In this document: piece after piece, positions 21,054-30,760 of the stretch
Position numbering within the stretch: the first letter of the stretch is position 1
Layout of the letters: every line of letters starts with the position of its first letter
Assembly (NCBI GenBank): GCA_947454475.1
Contig: CANGLD010000001.1
Span: 1-64,000 of the forward strand
Direction of reading: 5' to 3'
DNA length: 64,000 bases
Source of the DNA: Oxalobacteraceae bacterium
Lineage (GTDB): Bacteria > Pseudomonadota > Gammaproteobacteria > Burkholderiales > Burkholderiaceae_D
Position numbers and translations under genes: made by a program
Notes under the pieces: generated by a model
What the model saw: only the letters and a program-made list of their open reading frames with translations
The model's database searches: none
Told to the model about the DNA's origin: nothing

Positions 21054-22643
21054 TTACTTAACAGTCGGAGGTACTTCAAATGTATGGAATGGTGCTGGAC
21101 TAGGAATAGTCCATTCCAAACCTTCTGCGCCGTCCCATGGTTTATCCGCAGCCTTTTCACCACCACGAATTGCTGGCAGCACAACAGCAAACAAGAAATA
21201 AACCTGTGACAAACCGAAACCGAATGCGCCTATGGAAGCAATCATGTTGAAGTCAGTGAACTGCGCTGCATAGTCAGCATAGCGACGTGGCATACCAGCC
21301 AGACCCAAGAAGTGCATAGGGAAGAAAGTGACGTTAAATGTGATCAACGAAGCCCAGAAGTGGATCTTGCCACGTGTTTCGTTGTACATGAAACCTGTCC
21401 ACTTAGGACCCCAGTAATAGAAGCCAGCAAACAGTGAGAACAGTGAACCTGCTACTAAAACATAGTGGAAATGCGCCACTACATAGTAAGTGTCTTGCAT
21501 TTGAATATCGACTGGTGTCACAGCCAAAATCAAACCAGTGAAACCACCCATGGTGAACACAAATAAGAAGCCGACTGCAAACAACATCGGTGTTTCAAAC
21601 GTCATAGAACCGCGCCACATAGTCGCAATCCAGTTAAACACTTTCACGCCAGTTGGCACAGCGATCAACATGGTTGCATACATGAAGAACAATTGGCTAG
21701 TGACAGGCATACCGGTTGCAAACATGTGATGCGCCCAAACGATGAACGACAAGATCGCGATAGACGATGTTGCATACACCATAGAAGCATAGCCAAACAA
21801 TGGCTTACGAGCGAATGCAGGAATGATTTGAGAAACGATACCAAACGCTGGCAAGATCATGATGTACACCTCTGGATGACCAAAGAACCAGAAGATATGT
21901 TGATACATCACAGGATCACCACCACCTGCAGCATTGAAGAATGAAGTACCGAAATGACGATCAGTCAGTGTCATGGTGATTGCACCTGCCAACACTGGCA
22001 TAACAGCAATCAGTAAGTACGCCGTGATCAACCATGTCCAGCAAAACATTGGCATCTTCATCAGTGTCATGCCAGGAGCGCGCATGTTCAAGATGGTAGT
22101 CACAATGTTGATCGAACCCATGATGGATGAAGCACCCATGATGTGCATGGCGAAAATACCCATGTCCATACCGATACCCATCTGGGTTGATAACGGTGCA
22201 TACAAAGTCCAGCCTGCTGCAGTTGCGCCACCTGGAACTAAGAAGGAAGACACCAACAGAATGGCTGCTGGTGGCAATAACCAGAAGGAGAAGTTATTCA
22301 TACGAGCGAATGCCATATCCGCAGCACCAATTTGCAGCGGAATCATCCAGTTCGCAAAACCTACGAAGGCCGGCATGATGGCACCGAACACCATGATCAG
22401 ACCATGCATGGTGGTTAACTGATTAAAGAATTCAGGCTTAAATAATTGCAAGCCAGGTTGGAAGAGTTCAGCACGAATACCTAATGCTAAAACACCACCA
22501 GTCAATAACATGGCAAACGAAAACCATAAATATAAGGTGCCGATATCTTTATGATTGGTCGCAAACAACCAACGCTGCCAACCATGAGGATGATGATCGT
22601 GCGCGTCGTGACCGTCGTGTGCGTGATCGATAGTTGTACTCAT
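21054..22643 (-). CDS. ctaD: Cytochrome c oxidase subunit I (aa3-type)
   Basis: HPEVYIMILPAFG, HHMFATGMP, HFHYVLVAGSLF; 529 aa. Confidence 0.97.
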   Translation of the reverse strand: MSTTIDHAHDGHDAHDHHPHGWQRWLFATNHKDIGTLYLWFSFAMLLTGGVLALGIRAELFQPGLQLFKPEFFNQLTTMHGLIMVFGAIMPAFVGFANWMIPLQIGAADMAFARMNNFSFWLLPPAAILLVSSFLVPGGATAAGWTLYAPLSTQMGIGMDMGIFAMHIMGASSIMGSINIVTTILNMRAPGMTLMKMPMFCWTWLITAYLLIAVMPVLAGAITMTLTDRHFGTSFFNAAGGGDPVMYQHIFWFFGHPEVYIMILPAFGIVSQIIPAFARKPLFGYASMVYATSSIAILSFIVWAHHMFATGMPVTSQLFFMYATMLIAVPTGVKVFNWIATMWRGSMTFETPMLFAVGFLFVFTMGGFTGLILAVTPVDIQMQDTYYVVAHFHYVLVAGSLFSLFAGFYYWGPKWTGFMYNETRGKIHFWASLITFNVTFFPMHFLGLAGMPRRYADYAAQFTDFNMIASIGAFGFGLSQVYFLFAVVLPAIRGGEKAADKPWDGAEGLEWTIPSPAPFHTFEVPPTVK

Positions 22644-22676
22644 CTGATTCTCCTGATATTTCAGTTCTATGCGTGA

Positions 22677-23831
22677 TTATTTGCGTGCAGCTAAAACTTC
22701 AGCTGCTTGCACGATATTTTGACCAGCCTTGTTCGACCAGTGATTACGGGTATAAGTAATCACCGCAGCGATTTCAGCGTCAGACAAGGTTTTCCATGAA
22801 GGCATAGCGTTTTTGCCATTCAACAGCAAAGCAACTTGATCAGCCTTAGGACCATTCACAACTTTGGATCCATCCAATGCAGGGAAAGCACCTGGTACGC
22901 CCTTACCGGTTTCTTGATGACAGGCTACGCAGTTAGCTGCATACACTGATGCACCACGTGTTGTCAGCTCAGCTAAGGTCAATGGCTTATTTGCATCTTC
23001 TGCACCAGCTGTTGAGCCCTTTTTCTTTTCTGCCACCCACTTTGCATAATCTTCTTCGCTGAGTACATTCACAACGATAGGCATGAACGCATGCTCTTTG
23101 CCACACAACTCATAGCAGTTACCGCGATAGGTACCTACCTTCTCAGCTTTAAACCATGTGTCGCGCACAAAACCAGGAATCGCATCTTGTTTCACGCCCA
23201 GAGCAGGAACACCCCATGCATGAATCACATCATTCGCTGTTGTGACGATACGAATTTTTTTATTCACTGGAACCACGAGTGGGTTATCCACTTCAATCAG
23301 ATAGTTGTCGCCCTTAGGTGCACCTTCGTGAATTTGATCACGTGGAGTGGCAAGTGCTGAGTAATAAGCGATACCTTCGCCTTCACCCTTGATGTAGTCA
23401 TAGCCCCATTTCCATTGCATACCCGTAGCTTTAATCGTGATATCTGCATTGGATGTGTCTTTCATCGCTACGACGGTTTTAGTCGCAGGCAACGCCATCA
23501 AAATAACGATTATGAATGGCACGACTGTCCATGCAATCTCCACCGTTGTGCTCTCGTGAAAGCTGGCCGCTTTATGACCTAAGGATTTACGATGTTTCAA
23601 TATGGAGTAAAACATCACACCGAACACAGCAAGGAAAATAACCACGCAGATCACCATCATCAACGTATGTAACTGATAAATATCAGCAGCAATCGCCGTC
23701 ACAGGTGTTTGGAAATTTAATTCACGAACGGCAGGACCACCCACCATATCATTGACAGCAAATGATGAGGTCGCAACCAGTTGCCCAGAAATTGCTGCAA
23801 TCATCATGAGTAGGCGCTTCGCGTATTTCAT
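22677..23831 (-). CDS. ctaC: Cytochrome c oxidase subunit II with C-terminal cytochrome c domain
   Basis: CuA motif CYELCGKEHAFMP; C-terminal CVACH heme-c motif. Confidence 0.96.
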   Translation of the reverse strand: MKYAKRLLMMIAAISGQLVATSSFAVNDMVGGPAVRELNFQTPVTAIAADIYQLHTLMMVICVVIFLAVFGVMFYSILKHRKSLGHKAASFHESTTVEIAWTVVPFIIVILMALPATKTVVAMKDTSNADITIKATGMQWKWGYDYIKGEGEGIAYYSALATPRDQIHEGAPKGDNYLIEVDNPLVVPVNKKIRIVTTANDVIHAWGVPALGVKQDAIPGFVRDTWFKAEKVGTYRGNCYELCGKEHAFMPIVVNVLSEEDYAKWVAEKKKGSTAGAEDANKPLTLAELTTRGASVYAANCVACHQETGKGVPGAFPALDGSKVVNGPKADQVALLLNGKNAMPSWKTLSDAEIAAVITYTRNHWSNKAGQNIVQAAEVLAARK

Positions 23832-23883
23832 ATTGTCCTCAAAAGCCTAAATAAAAAATTAATGCGGATGGTTAAGCATCCAA

Positions 23884-24378
23884 TTAAAAAAACTGAGGTG
23901 AACCTGCGTACTGCCCTAGTTCTTCACTCAGTTCTTTTGCAAATTCACGTCGCTTGCGTTCAGTGACAAATCGACCAACGTCCACTCTGGCACCGCCTGC
24001 TTCCAAACTGACCAATCCGTGTTTGACCTTAGGTAAAGCCACACGCGTTCTGCTTGGATCGAGTCTGATCTTTTCCGTTTTTTCTGCTCGCACCATTTCG
24101 ACCACGAGACCCGATGCACTTAAAGCTATCTGATCTCTGTCGCTTGCATGCCGCCCGAAATAAAGAAACGCAAAAGCAACCGCCAACATTTCACAAACCG
24201 CAAATACCATCACCACCCATGCGCCATGAAAAGTGAAGTAACTCGCTACTATCAATGAGGCAGCACATAAGACCGAGTAAGCCTTAATCAACTGGGTAGG
24301 CGAGATCGAGCAATTTTGTTTCAAAATCCACTCACGCGTCGCCAACACACAACACCTCAATCTAAGAACGGGCTGCAA
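23884..24378 (-). CDS. DUF2244 family membrane protein
   Basis: Two-TM plus soluble domain; located beside coxB as in related genomes. Confidence 0.75.
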   Translation of the reverse strand: MQPVLRLRCCVLATREWILKQNCSISPTQLIKAYSVLCAASLIVASYFTFHGAWVVMVFAVCEMLAVAFAFLYFGRHASDRDQIALSASGLVVEMVRAEKTEKIRLDPSRTRVALPKVKHGLVSLEAGGARVDVGRFVTERKRREFAKELSEELGQYAGSPQFF

Positions 24379-24487
24379 ATGTTTATCGGTTAACTTTGAA
24401 AGTATAAGTCAAAAGACAATTGATCGCCAAGAGGAAACACTTTCGTTACGGTTAGTAGACTAACCAGTCACTTTTTTGATCTATCGG

Positions 24488-25459
24488 TTACTTACGCAAA
24501 GCATCAAATCGGATGATGCTACTTCCATCGGCGGTTTGTTTAGGGACAGGCCTAAAAGCATGACCATTAATCAATTCCACGCTTAAGTGAATTTTTCCAT
24601 CCGGCTTGCGGCATTGCTCCAAGCCCTCACGCACTCGATCCCACATACGTTTTCCAACTAGGGATTTTCGTCTAGTCAGCAAAGGATTTCCGCCCAAAGA
24701 CCGAATATCTTGCAAAAGTTTTTCGATTGATGAATAAGTGATATTCATCATTTCCATATCCATCACGGGCGTAGCAAAACCAGCTGCCACCAGCATGTCA
24801 CCTAAATCATGCAAATCCACAAAAGGCAGCACGGCTTGTTGATGACCCAATTCTGCAAAAACATCGCTCAATGGCTTAAAGGTATTGGGACCAAAACAAG
24901 AAAACATTAGTAAACCGTTGACCCGCAAGACACGCCTCCATTCTGCAAATACGCGATCGGGCTGAGGATGCCAATGTAAAGCGAGATTCGACCAAACCAA
25001 ATCCAAACTGCCATCCCTCAAGGGTAATTGCGCAAAGTCAGCACAGCCCAACATGGAATGACCTGGACCGAAACCCTGACGAACGCTCAGGTGTGACAAC
25101 CAACGCTGAGGTAGCGACTTAGCTACTAGCGCTCGACTACGCGCCATTGCAAGCATGTCCTGCGAAGCATCCACACCACACAAGACCGCATCAGGAAAGC
25201 GGGTGCGCAAAGTCAATAAATCATCACCCTCACCACATCCGGCATCACATAGCGTGCTGGGATTAGTCTTAATCAAAGAGAGACGTTCAAACATGCGCGC
25301 TGAAATTTCACGTCGCAAAAATTGTGACTCTTGCACGCGATCAGTGTGCGTAAACAAACGCCGCACCTCTTTTAAAGAAATTGGTGCGCTTTGCAATGCA
25401 GTATTTTGCGAATCTAAATCTTGCACAGCCATGAAATAAACCATCCTGATGACAAACAA
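24488..25459 (-). CDS. BioC-like SAM methyltransferase
   Basis: LCDAGCGEGDDLLTLRTRFP motif I; LDLVWSNLALHW; start may be the internal ATG at 25432. Confidence 0.8.
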   Translation of the reverse strand: MFVIRMVYFMAVQDLDSQNTALQSAPISLKEVRRLFTHTDRVQESQFLRREISARMFERLSLIKTNPSTLCDAGCGEGDDLLTLRTRFPDAVLCGVDASQDMLAMARSRALVAKSLPQRWLSHLSVRQGFGPGHSMLGCADFAQLPLRDGSLDLVWSNLALHWHPQPDRVFAEWRRVLRVNGLLMFSCFGPNTFKPLSDVFAELGHQQAVLPFVDLHDLGDMLVAAGFATPVMDMEMMNITYSSIEKLLQDIRSLGGNPLLTRRKSLVGKRMWDRVREGLEQCRKPDGKIHLSVELINGHAFRPVPKQTADGSSIIRFDALRK

Positions 25460-25521
25460 ATAGGTAAGTTAGTTTACACGCGACTACCTTTCTTCATGCT
25501 GTATCACTCTATTTTTGAAAT

Positions 25522-26271
25522 ATGAACTTAAATTTAGTTTGCAAAAAATTGTTAGATCAACTCTTACCTAGCACGTGCGTCTTATGTGAATGCGCCATAC
25601 TTGACTTAAAAAATATGCAGCAATTCAGTCATACTGGCGTATGCGAGGCGTGTTTCTTGCGATTTTTTAATCAAAGAACATTGCGCTGCAAGATATGTGC
25701 AAATAAATTAGATATGACAGCAACTTATGCTTTATGTGGCACTTGCCTAACTCATCCACCCGCTTTCGATCACACTATTGCAGTTACTGATTACGTTGCT
25801 CCTTACAATACGCTGATACACGCATTGAAATTTCAGCATCGTCTCGCGCTAGCACCTCTGTTTGCTCAACTGTTAGCGCAAGCATGGACTCAATCTAAGA
25901 TAAAGCAAGTCGACATCATGACCGTTATTCCTTTATCTGCAGAACGACTCATAGAAAGAGGATTCAATCAATCATTAGAAATTGCTAAACCTCTTGCGAA
26001 AATTTTGTCTATTCCCTTGATGCCTAAACTAGCCATCAGAAGTCGTCATACACAAGCGCAAAGCAGCTTAGCTTTTCATAAAAGAAGGGATAATTTACGT
26101 GGAGCGTTTATCATTCCTACTACGTCACAGACATTTAAGAATAAACACATCCTCGTCATTGATGATGTGATGACGAGTGGGCACACTCTGAATGAATTCG
26201 CCGCTTGCTTAAAACGCCATGGCGCGGCGAGCGTGACCAATTTGATTGTTGCGCGTACTGTTGCGCATTAA
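25522..26271 (+). CDS. comF: ComF family phosphoribosyltransferase-like protein
   Basis: Zn-finger CVLC...CEAC...CKIC...CGTC; VIDDVMTSGHTLNEFA PRTase motif. Confidence 0.93.
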   Translation: MNLNLVCKKLLDQLLPSTCVLCECAILDLKNMQQFSHTGVCEACFLRFFNQRTLRCKICANKLDMTATYALCGTCLTHPPAFDHTIAVTDYVAPYNTLIHALKFQHRLALAPLFAQLLAQAWTQSKIKQVDIMTVIPLSAERLIERGFNQSLEIAKPLAKILSIPLMPKLAIRSRHTQAQSSLAFHKRRDNLRGAFIIPTTSQTFKNKHILVIDDVMTSGHTLNEFAACLKRHGAASVTNLIVARTVAH

Positions 26272-26293
26272 TTTTTCCGTTTAGGAGCAAGCC

Positions 26294-26764
26294 TTGTTTC
26301 ATGTCGTTTTAGTCGAACCAGAAATACCACCCAACACTGGCAATATCATTCGGCTATGCGCCAATAGCGGAGCACAACTACATTTAATTGAACCACTAGG
26401 CTTTCCTTTAGATGACGCCAGAATGCGCCGCGCCGGATTGGATTATCATGAGTACACGAACATGCAAGTGCATGCAGATTGGCCAGCATTTATCCATCAC
26501 TTACAACCCAATCCCACTCGATTATTCGCCATCACTACACATGGATCACACACTTATACGAAAACACAATTTCAAGCAGGTGATGTATTCGTATTTGGCT
26601 CTGAAACTAAAGGACTCGATCCCGCATTACGTAATCACTTTCCAGAGCAGCAGCGATTACGACTTCCTATGCAACCCGATAATCGCAGCTTAAATTTATC
26701 GAATGCAGTCGCGATCATTGTGTATGAGGCTTGGCGTCAACATGATTTTGTAGGTGGCAATTAA
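26294..26764 (+). CDS. trmL: tRNA (cytidine(34)-2'-O)-methyltransferase (TTG start)
   Basis: FHVVLVEPEIPPNTGNIIRLCAN; FGSETKGL; LPM...RSLNLSNAVAI SPOUT motifs. Confidence 0.94.
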   Translation: MFHVVLVEPEIPPNTGNIIRLCANSGAQLHLIEPLGFPLDDARMRRAGLDYHEYTNMQVHADWPAFIHHLQPNPTRLFAITTHGSHTYTKTQFQAGDVFVFGSETKGLDPALRNHFPEQQRLRLPMQPDNRSLNLSNAVAIIVYEAWRQHDFVGGN

Positions 26765-26806
26765 TCTTATCTATCTTTTTATTTTTTACTTATTCAAGGA
26801 ATTCAC

Positions 26807-27277
26807 ATGATCATTAAGAAAATTCTTATCGCCTGTTTCATGCTAAGCAGTGCATGCGCGCTTGCCCATGATTTTCAAGTTGGTAGCATCAAAGTGGATC
26901 ACCCCACTGCGCGCGCAACCGCAGCAGGCCAAACGAATGGCGCCGCCTTTATGGAAATTATGAATAAAGGAAAATCAGTTGATAAACTAATTTCTGCAAA
27001 TTCACCCACAGCAGAAACCGTAGAAATTCACAGCATGAGTATGGAAGGTGACGTGATGAAAATGCGTGCTGTGGAAAACTTGGAATTACCTGCAGGTTCC
27101 AATGTGAAATTACAGCATGGACAGGGTTATCACATTATGTTGTTAGGCTTAAAAAAGCCTTTAAGCGCAGGTGACAAATTTCCTATGACGTTGCAATTTG
27201 AAAAAGCAGGGAAATTAAAGTTAGTCGTGCATGTAGAAGAGAAACCAGCCCAACATGGGGCAGAACATCATCATTAA
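26807..27277 (+). CDS. Periplasmic copper chaperone PCu(A)C
   Basis: HPTARAT, AAFMEIMN, VEIHSM...M, GGYHIMLLGL-like (GYHIMLLGLKKPL). Confidence 0.92.
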   Translation: MIIKKILIACFMLSSACALAHDFQVGSIKVDHPTARATAAGQTNGAAFMEIMNKGKSVDKLISANSPTAETVEIHSMSMEGDVMKMRAVENLELPAGSNVKLQHGQGYHIMLLGLKKPLSAGDKFPMTLQFEKAGKLKLVVHVEEKPAQHGAEHHH

Positions 27278-27296
27278 ATCTTAATCAACAAGTTAT

Positions 27297-27334
27297 GACT
27301 AGCATGCGTAGAAACTTTAATTCACATGCTAGTC
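27297..27334. terminator. Candidate bidirectional hairpin between convergent genes
   Basis: GACTAGCATG (27297-27306) / CATGCTAGTC (27325-27334), flanked by AAGTT/AACTT. Confidence 0.5.
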
Positions 27335-27350
27335 AACTTATTCAGATTTT

Positions 27351-28211
27351 TTAAATCGCTGAGAGAGTCGCACCCTCTGCTCTTGCAATTGCTTCTTTGC
27401 GATAGCGATTCAAGTCCTGCACTGTCGTGAATGCACGCTCGAATAATAATGAGAGATTGTGCAAAATACGATCAACTACTTTTTTCTCCCACTCAGCATC
27501 AAAACAAATTTGTTTATCTAGCCATGCTTCTAACCAAGCAGGATCAGGCAAGCGACTTTGCACTGTGTCATTCGGAAAGAGCGCGCGGTTGACGTGTAAA
27601 TTTGTAGGATGCAATGGTTTTTCTGTGCGTCTTGCAGATGCCATGAGCACACCAATTTTTGCAAACGCTATACGTGCTGGCTCACCGACTTCACTTAACG
27701 CTTTTTTCATATAGCGCAGATACGCACCACCATGCCGTGCTTCATCTTGACTAATAATTTTATAAATCTGTCGAATAACAGGCTCAGTGTGCCATTCTGA
27801 TGCACAGCGATACCAGTGATTAAGACGAATCTCACCACAAAAATGCAGCATCAGTGTTTCTAATGGTGGTGCTGGATCAAATTCGAAACGTACTTTATCT
27901 AACTCCGCTTCAGTAGGAACCAGCTCTGGCCTAAAGCGTCGCAAATATTCCATTAATACGAGCGAGTGTTTTTGTTCTTCAAAAAACCACACCGACATGA
28001 ACGCAGAAAAATCACTATCGTGTCGGTTGTCTCTTAAAAACATTTCTGTCGCAGGCAAGGCTGACCATTCCGTGATGGCATTCATGCGTATGGTTTGCGC
28101 TTGCTCCTCTGTGAGACTCGCAGCATCAAACTGATCCCATGGAATATCGGTTTCCATGTTCCAGCGCACTTGTTCCAAGGACCTAAATAATTCGGGATAC
28201 AACATAGGCAT
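27351..28211 (-). CDS. Ferritin-like/acyl-ACP-desaturase-like di-iron protein
   Basis: FFEEQKHSLVL, CGEIRLNHWY, DEARHGGAYL di-iron ligand pattern. Confidence 0.8.
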   Translation of the reverse strand: MPMLYPELFRSLEQVRWNMETDIPWDQFDAASLTEEQAQTIRMNAITEWSALPATEMFLRDNRHDSDFSAFMSVWFFEEQKHSLVLMEYLRRFRPELVPTEAELDKVRFEFDPAPPLETLMLHFCGEIRLNHWYRCASEWHTEPVIRQIYKIISQDEARHGGAYLRYMKKALSEVGEPARIAFAKIGVLMASARRTEKPLHPTNLHVNRALFPNDTVQSRLPDPAWLEAWLDKQICFDAEWEKKVVDRILHNLSLLFERAFTTVQDLNRYRKEAIARAEGATLSAI

Positions 28212-28306
28212 GCTTTTTTGCTAAATAAATTGATGCTTGGATTCTACCAACAACATATGACAATTCTCTTATACCAATAACAAAAGTGCGTGTTTTCAAC
28301 TTGATA

Positions 28307-29851
28307 TTACAAACAATCTAAGTCTTCCAACATGATTGCTGCTCGCTGCCTAATTAATTCCAATTCATCAGGCTTAATCTTGTCGAGATTTTTTGCCATT
28401 AATGCAGTGCGAGGATTTGACGTTAGTTCAGCAGCGTGGCGATCTATGAAGTTCCAATACAGCGTTGTGAAGGGACAGGCATCTGCTCCGCTGCGTTGTG
28501 CAGGTTGATATTTACAGTTGTTACAGTAGTTACTCTGACGATTGATATAAGCACCACTAGAGATGTATGGCTTACTAGTGAATCTACTGCCACATGCATG
28601 CAACGCCATACCTGCCGTGTTAGGTAACTCTACCCATTCCACTGCGTCGACATAAATCGCTAAAAACCAATCTCCCACAGCCTGCGGTGAGAGCTCCGCC
28701 AACAAAGCAAAATTTCCCATAACCATTAAGCGCTGTATGTGATGCGCATAACCATAGCGCAAGGTTTGTCGCAAACTATCTTGCATACACGCCATTTGCG
28801 TTTCACCTGTCCAGTACCACGCCGGCAAGTTGCGCTGATGTGCATAGTGATTGGCCTGTTTCATTTTGGGCATATCCAACCAATACATACCGCGTATAAA
28901 TTCACGCCAGCCTAGAACCTGCCTAATGAAACCTTCTACATTTTCTAAGCTTGCCTGACCCTCGCTATAAGCTTGTTCAGCTCGTGCAATCACTTCCCTC
29001 GGATCGAGTAAATGTAAATTCAATGCAGCAGATAATAAGGAGTGCCAGCCATAGGGCGTATCCGTCCACATCGCATCTTGGTAGGTTCCGAACTGCGATA
29101 AGCGATGCATGATAAAAATATCTAATGCCTCTAATGCCTGTTCACGCGTAACCGGCCAGCTAAAATCTTTTAGTTCTCCCGGATGATCAGGAAACAATTT
29201 TTGCACTAAGGCCATGACTTCGAGAGTGATCGCATCGGGCAGAAATCCGGCGGGGGCTGGAATTAGCCCTGGACCAACTTGTGCTCCACGCTTGGGGTAA
29301 GCGCTTCTATTTTCAGCATCAAAATTCCACGTTCCTCCAACTGGCTGACCTTTATCCATCAGGACAGAATATTTTTTGCGCATGACACGATAAAAAAACT
29401 CCATGCGCAATTCTTTTTTACCAGCTGCCCAAGTAGAAAATTCCGCCCGACTGCACATGAAATGGGTGTCATCAATGACGAATAAAGTCATCCCCATTTG
29501 CTCGCAACTTTTCTCTATCATTTTTTGCATGCGCCACTCACCTGGATCCGCGACTCGCAAACCTGAGGCTAAGCAGCGCTGCAAAACCGATTCCAATCTG
29601 AGGGAAAAATCTGGTTCTAGTCTATCGTCCAGTTGTACATATTCCAGCGTCCAACCACGTGCTACAACCTGATTAGCAAAATGCCGCATAGCAGAGAGAA
29701 ACAGAGTAATTCTGGCCTTATGCGACCATACTGCTGTGGCTTCCCCAGCCGCCTCTATTAAAAGCACGCGATCTTGCGAAGGATCGAAACCCTCTAATGC
29801 GGGGTTAGTAAAACTGAGCTGATCCCCAAGTATCAGGACAAGATTGCGCAT
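28307..29851 (-). CDS. Fe-S-cluster cryptochrome/photolyase (FeS-BCP/CryPro-type)
   Basis: LVLILGDQLS start; HHIQRLMVMGNFALLAELSPQAVGDWFLAIYVDAVEWVELPNT; Cys set HACGSRF, YCNNCKY, ACPFTTLYW. Confidence 0.93.
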   Translation of the reverse strand: MRNLVLILGDQLSFTNPALEGFDPSQDRVLLIEAAGEATAVWSHKARITLFLSAMRHFANQVVARGWTLEYVQLDDRLEPDFSLRLESVLQRCLASGLRVADPGEWRMQKMIEKSCEQMGMTLFVIDDTHFMCSRAEFSTWAAGKKELRMEFFYRVMRKKYSVLMDKGQPVGGTWNFDAENRSAYPKRGAQVGPGLIPAPAGFLPDAITLEVMALVQKLFPDHPGELKDFSWPVTREQALEALDIFIMHRLSQFGTYQDAMWTDTPYGWHSLLSAALNLHLLDPREVIARAEQAYSEGQASLENVEGFIRQVLGWREFIRGMYWLDMPKMKQANHYAHQRNLPAWYWTGETQMACMQDSLRQTLRYGYAHHIQRLMVMGNFALLAELSPQAVGDWFLAIYVDAVEWVELPNTAGMALHACGSRFTSKPYISSGAYINRQSNYCNNCKYQPAQRSGADACPFTTLYWNFIDRHAAELTSNPRTALMAKNLDKIKPDELELIRQRAAIMLEDLDCL

Positions 29852-29975
29852 GGAACTGGCCTTTGTATGTGTCTTTTATATAAATATTTCAGCCTGATTA
29901 GCGCATCCCACAAGCTGCGGATTTGCGCTAGAATAGACTAATCAGTTTAAATTAAAACTTCTCGGTATTGTACCT

Positions 29976-30554
29976 ATGACAAACACTCTGCAGCGTTCTT
30001 TTTTATCCCAACTCAGCCGGTTTTGCTTGTTCGCCTGCACTAGCCTTGTGGCTGTCAGTGTTTACGCAAATGATTGCCCTAGCTTGCTGGATCATAAATT
30101 CAATCGCTTGCAAGACGATGCGCCGCAAAATCTTTGTCAATATGCGGGCAAAGTCGCCTTGGTCATTAATACGGCTAGCTATTGTGGATACACCGCGCAA
30201 TATGAAGGTTTAGAAAAACTCTACGCAAAATATAAAGATAAAGGCTTAGTCGTACTGGGTTTTCCTTCGAACGACTTTAGCCAAGAGCCTGGCAACAATA
30301 AAGAGATTGCAGATTTTTGCTACAACACCTACGGCGTGAAATTTCCTATGTTTGCGAAATCTTCCGTCAAAGGCAAAGACATGAATCCTTTATTTTCTGC
30401 TTTGTCTAAAGCGAGTGGAAAATCGCCTGGTTGGAATTTTCATAAATACTTAATTGATAAAGAAGGCAAATTAGTTGCTAACTATGGCAGCAGCGTTAGT
30501 CCTGATGATAAAAATTTAGTGGCTGCTATAGAAAAAGCACTCTCTGTAAAATAA
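29976..30554 (+). CDS. Glutathione peroxidase with N-terminal signal peptide
   Basis: INTASYCGYTAQYEGLEKLY; GFPSNDF; FHKYLIDKEGKLV. Confidence 0.93.
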   Translation: MTNTLQRSFLSQLSRFCLFACTSLVAVSVYANDCPSLLDHKFNRLQDDAPQNLCQYAGKVALVINTASYCGYTAQYEGLEKLYAKYKDKGLVVLGFPSNDFSQEPGNNKEIADFCYNTYGVKFPMFAKSSVKGKDMNPLFSALSKASGKSPGWNFHKYLIDKEGKLVANYGSSVSPDDKNLVAAIEKALSVK

Positions 30555-30760
30555 ATTGCCTTAACTAATAGACGTTTCGTATGTAGTACGTCCTGTTTCT
30601 GCTGTGATGACTCCAGCTCAGCTGGTGACCAGCACCAGAGTATGCTTTTCCCCAACCCAAATTTCTCTGGTCATCATCACAGCGTTTTTATTCCATAGGG
30701 TTGTGGCATTGTGCATGTCATTCTCATCCATGCGCAAAGCTGAATAACTAATTAATCTCC

